Part shown: piece after piece, positions 2,252-5,176 of the stretch | Numbering within the stretch: position 1 is the first letter of the stretch | How the letters are laid out: the number at the start of each line of letters is the position of its first letter | Source: Armatimonadota bacterium | GTDB lineage: Bacteria; Armatimonadota; Zipacnadia; Zipacnadales; UBA11051 | NCBI GenBank assembly: GCA_030612305.1 | Contig: JAUWOG010000218.1 | Span: 1-5,176, forward strand | Length of the DNA: 5,176 nt | Direction of reading: 5' to 3' | Program-made: the position numbers and the translations under genes | The notes under the pieces: model-generated | Databases searched by the model: none | Told to the model about the DNA's origin: nothing | Seen by the model: the letters and a program-made list of their open reading frames with translations, nothing else

Positions 2252-5176
2252 CTACTCCAGGTCGGAGAGCATCTCGGCAGCGGTGGCATGGTGAGGATTG
2301 ATGCGGAGGGTCTCGCGGGCGCGGCTGATCGCCTCCGCGTAGAGCTGTAACTCCCGGCAGAGCATCGCCAGGTTCCACTGCGCATCAGCGTGGTCCGGGT
2401 CGAGGTCAATGGCGGCGTGGTACTCAGTGATGGCCTCCTGTAATTCCCCCCGCTTGCATAGGGCGATGCCCAGGCGGCAGCGCGTATCGGCGTCGTCAGG
2501 CGCGAGCTCGACGGCGCGCTGGAACTCCGCGATGGCTTCATCCAACTTCCCCTGCGCGTCAAGTGCGGCGGCCAGGTGGGAGTGTGCGGCGGCGTAGCCG
2601 GGAGAGATCTCGATGGCCCGCTGCCAATGGCTGATGGCTTCGGGGAGACGGTCCTGTTCCCGCAGCGCCGCGCCGAGGTAGCAGTGCGCGTGGGCGAAGT
2701 CGGGGTCAATGCGGACGGCTCTCGCGAAGGCCGCGAGGGCTTCATGGAGTTGGCTCTGGGCCTGCAGCGCGATGCCGAGATGGAAGTGCGTGCGGGCGAG
2801 GTCCGGGGTCGTATCGGTGACGGCGCTGAATTCGGCAACGAGGAATTCGGCGGCGACCTCCTTGAGAATGCCCTGGTCAGGGAACAGATCGCCGAGCGTG
2901 AACTGCTGAGGCTGAAGCTCGAGCGCAAATTCGGGGTGGATCTCGGCGGCGGCTTCGAACTCGGCTCTGGCGGCGGTGGAATTGCCGCCGGCACTGAGTG
3001 CGATGCCGAGGTTGAAGTGTGCCGCGGCCTGGACGAGGGAAGGCGCATCCGCGGCCAGCGCCTGGCGGTACTCGGCGATGGCGTCATCGAGCCGGCCCTG
3101 CTCGTGGAGGAGCACGCCGAGGTTATTGTGGGCCGTGGCGAAGTCGGGAGCAAGCTGCAGAGCCCGCTGACATGCGGCTATGGCTTCTTCGGGTTTTCTG
3201 TCCTGCCTCAGCGCAAGGGCGAGGCCGTTGTGGGCCTCGGCGCCGGGTAGTGCATTGAGGTCCGCATCGGCGGCGATGGCGCGGTTATAGGCGGTGATGG
3301 CCTCTTCGATTTTGCCCTGCGCGCTGAGGACAATCCCCAGGTCATAGTGGGCAGAGGAGTGTTCGGGCCGGATGCCGATGGCGGCGTCAAGCTGTGCGGC
3401 GGCGGCGTCAAGGTCGCCCAGAGCAAACTGCGCGCCTGCGATGCCGATCCGCGCGGCGAGGTGGTCCGGCGTAGTGGCGATGGCTTGGTCGTAGGCGGCG
3501 ACGGCTTCCTTGCACTCGCCCTGCAACGCAAGCGCGTCTGCGAGGGCGGCGTAGGCCTCGCCATATCCGGGCGTCGTCTCGAGGGCTAGGTGATACTGGA
3601 TGACAGCCTCGTCGAAGCGCCCCTGAGCGGCGAGCGCGCGGCCGAGAGCGCAATGCGCGTCGGCTCGCTTCGGGGCAATGGCGAGGCCCATGTTGTAGGC
3701 GTCGGCGGCTTCACTATAGAGCCCCTGGCTGAGGAGAATGAAGCCGATGGTGAAATGGGCGTCGGCACGAAGCTCAGTCGGCCAGCTTGCCTCAGTGATC
3801 CCGACGGCGCGCCGCAGTGCGGTGAGGGCCTCGTCGAGCTCGCCCAGGACACAGAGCGAGAGGCCGAGACTGAAGTGAGCCAGCGGGAGGGCGGGGTCCA
3901 GTTCAATGGCGCGTGTGTACTGGCCTATGGCTGCCTGCGAATAGCCCTGGGCGGCGCAGGCGTCCCCCCGGGCGAGCAGATCAGCGGCCAGGTGAGGGGT
4001 TATCTCAAGGGCGGCAACGATCTCGGCCGCGGCCCGTTCCTCAGCGGAGTGCTCTCCGCCGCTTTGTTTGCGCAGCGTGATGGCGAGGCCGAGATGGGCG
4101 GCGGCGGAGTTGGGGTCGAGTTGGAGAGCCTTCTGGAAAGCAGCTATCGCGTCGTCGGCCTCGCCCTGTGCGGCGACGGCGTATCCGACGTTGCTGTAAG
4201 TGGAGGCGAGAGAGGCATCAATGGCGATGGCGGCTTTGCACTCGGCGACGGCTTCATCGAGGCGGCCGAGTGTGTAGAGCGTCCGGCCGAGGTTGCTGTG
4301 AGGTTCGGCGGCGTGGGGATCACTGGCGATGGCGCGGTTGTAATGGACAGCGGCCGCGTCGAGCTTGCCCTGGTCGTGGAGCAGGAGGCCGAGGGCATTG
4401 TGAGCGTCGGCGTCATAGGGGTTGGCCGCGATAGCGCGGGTGTAGGCGGCGACGGCCTCGTCGGCTTTGCCTTGGGCGCAGAGGACCTCGCCGCGGTTGC
4501 ACTGGGCGTCGCCGTCGTCAGGGGCGATCTCGACGGCGCGCTGGAGTTCGGCGGCGGCCTCGTCGAGCTTGCCCTGTCTGCGGTATGCGCCACCGAGGTT
4601 GATATGGGCGGCGACGTAAGCAGGGCTGATCTCTATGGCCTGCCGGTACTCGGCGATGGCTTCATCAAGGCGGCGGGCGTCTTCGAGAGCGACACCGAGG
4701 TTGTTGTGCGCGTCGGGATAATCGGGCGCTATCTCGATGGCTCTTCGGTATTCGGCGATGGCCTGGTCCGGCTTGCCCTGGGCGTCGAAAGCGGAGCCGA
4801 GGTAGCAGTGAGCTTTGGCGAATTCGGGGTTGCTGTTGACGGCATTCTGCCACTCGGCGACTGCGGCGTGGAAGTTGCCCTCGGCGGCAAGCGCGACGCC
4901 GAGGTTGAACTGGGCCTCGGCATAGTGAGGATGAATCTGGATGGCGGCGCGGTACTCGTTGATGGCGTCGGTCGTCTTGCCACGGGCCTTGAGAGCGACG
5001 CCGAGGTTGGAGTGCGGCTCGGCGTTACCGGGGAAGATGGCGATGGAGCGTCGGTACTCGGCGATGGCAGCATCGAGATCGCCCTGCTGGTGGAGGATGA
5101 CGCCGAGGATGAAATGAGCCAAGGGGGAGTCGGGGTAGAGATCGAGGGGCCGGCGGGAATGCGCGCCGGACGGGCG
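2252..5176 (-). CDS. Giant TPR-repeat protein, 5' end outside window
   Basis: The reading frame is open from the right window edge to a TAG stop, giving 974 visible residues. A TTG at 5122 could be taken as a start, but the frame continues upstream through residues leading directly into the first TPR (…LYPDSPLAHF…), so the real start lies beyond the window. Residues 17-963 divide into 27 consecutive TPR units, mostly 34 residues long, with the usual pattern: A-x-x-H-x-x-LG in helix A, a Q-G-x-x-x-x-A turn, A-x-x-x-Y-x-x-A-I in helix B, and a closing P. Units 11, 13, 18, 20 and 22 are stretched to 38-43 residues. The protein ends with a short 11-residue half-helix. No signal peptide, membrane segment or enzyme domain is visible, though one could sit in the missing N-terminus. 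TPR arrays form superhelical protein-binding scaffolds; the partner here is unknown. The next gene on this strand starts about 360 bases downstream, beyond several hairpins, so co-transcription is uncertain. Confidence 0.93.
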   Translation of the reverse strand, partial: RPSGAHSRRPLDLYPDSPLAHFILGVILHQQGDLDAAIAEYRRSIAIFPGNAEPHSNLGVALKARGKTTDAINEYRAAIQIHPHYAEAQFNLGVALAAEGNFHAAVAEWQNAVNSNPEFAKAHCYLGSAFDAQGKPDQAIAEYRRAIEIAPDYPDAHNNLGVALEDARRLDEAIAEYRQAIEISPAYVAAHINLGGAYRRQGKLDEAAAELQRAVEIAPDDGDAQCNRGEVLCAQGKADEAVAAYTRAIAANPYDADAHNALGLLLHDQGKLDAAAVHYNRAIASDPHAAEPHSNLGRTLYTLGRLDEAVAECKAAIAIDASLASTYSNVGYAVAAQGEADDAIAAFQKALQLDPNSAAAHLGLAITLRKQSGGEHSAEERAAAEIVAALEITPHLAADLLARGDACAAQGYSQAAIGQYTRAIELDPALPLAHFSLGLSLCVLGELDEALTALRRAVGITEASWPTELRADAHFTIGFILLSQGLYSEAADAYNMGLAIAPKRADAHCALGRALAAQGRFDEAVIQYHLALETTPGYGEAYAALADALALQGECKEAVAAYDQAIATTPDHLAARIGIAGAQFALGDLDAAAAQLDAAIGIRPEHSSAHYDLGIVLSAQGKIEEAITAYNRAIAADADLNALPGAEAHNGLALALRQDRKPEEAIAACQRALQLAPDFATAHNNLGVLLHEQGRLDDAIAEYRQALAADAPSLVQAAAHFNLGIALSAGGNSTAARAEFEAAAEIHPEFALELQPQQFTLGDLFPDQGILKEVAAEFLVAEFSAVTDTTPDLARTHFHLGIALQAQSQLHEALAAFARAVRIDPDFAHAHCYLGAALREQDRLPEAISHWQRAIEISPGYAAAHSHLAAALDAQGKLDEAIAEFQRAVELAPDDADTRCRLGIALCKRGELQEAITEYHAAIDLDPDHADAQWNLAMLCRELQLYAEAISRARETLRINPHHATAAEMLSDLE
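2288..5128 (-). repeat. 27 tandem TPR-coding units, about 102 bp period
   Basis: The DNA encoding the TPR units is itself a diverged tandem array with a period of about 102 bases. It is easy to see as recurring phrases on the plus strand, such as gcgatggc followed by a t/c-rich stretch, then ttgccctg and gccgaggtt. Units are diverged rather than identical, so this is an old array. It is nonetheless a plausible substrate for unit gain or loss and for assembly error. Period lengthening occurs at units 11, 13, 18, 20 and 22. Confidence 0.85.

Noticed and set aside
2576..3250. Long plus-strand and other-frame open stretches inside the TPR gene
   Set aside because: They are shadow frames that follow the 102-base TPR period in GC-rich DNA and give low-complexity peptides without domains.
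2252..5122. TTG at 5122 as the true start of the TPR gene
   Set aside because: The frame stays open to the window edge and the upstream residues lead directly into the first TPR unit. No Shine-Dalgarno sequence precedes the TTG; the run of C's before it is coding.
2288..5128. CRISPR array or other direct-repeat locus
   Set aside because: The periodicity is about 102 bases and fully explained by coding for 34-residue TPR units; there are no short identical repeats with unique spacers.

Overview
This is a GC-rich bacterial window with three protein-coding genes, all on the minus strand. Shine-Dalgarno sites and tight gene spacing support a bacterial source. No lineage marker is present. The E2/JAMM pair, the very long TPR protein and GC-rich repeated spacers would fit poorly characterised phyla such as Armatimonadota, Planctomycetota or Chloroflexota, but that is only a guess.

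In transcription order (right to left): (1) 5176-2252 is the 3' part of a gene for a giant tetratricopeptide-repeat (TPR) protein. It is open to the window edge, so its true start lies outside. It has at least 27 TPR units and no other recognisable domain. (2) 2251-1894 is a spacer of about 360 bases, packed with inverted repeats, short tandem repeats and a repeat-like GC-rich block. I see no gene in it. (3) 1893-763 encodes a JAMM (JAB/MPN+) isopeptidase-like domain, one transmembrane helix and a C-terminal LysM domain. It starts at GTG behind a strong Shine-Dalgarno sequence. (4) 756-217 starts 6 bases after the JAMM stop and encodes an E2 ubiquitin-conjugating-enzyme-like protein with an HPN motif, a cysteine at the active-site position and an acidic C-terminal tail. 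(5) 216-1 is non-coding and carries repeats related to those in the first spacer.

The centre of interest is the JAMM-E2 pair, which is almost certainly one operon. An E2 carries out conjugation of a ubiquitin-like protein and a JAMM peptidase removes or matures it, so the pair looks like the writer and eraser of a bacterial ubiquitin-like modification system. No E1, ubiquitin-like modifier or E3 is visible here, so they must lie elsewhere or the system is unusual. The eraser is predicted to be tethered in the cytoplasmic membrane with a LysM domain on the far side, which would place deconjugation next to the cell wall. Both proteins carry a similar acidic DIEL-type segment, near the N-terminus of one and the C-terminus of the other. 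Whether the TPR protein takes part is unknown: it is on the same strand but separated by the structured spacer.
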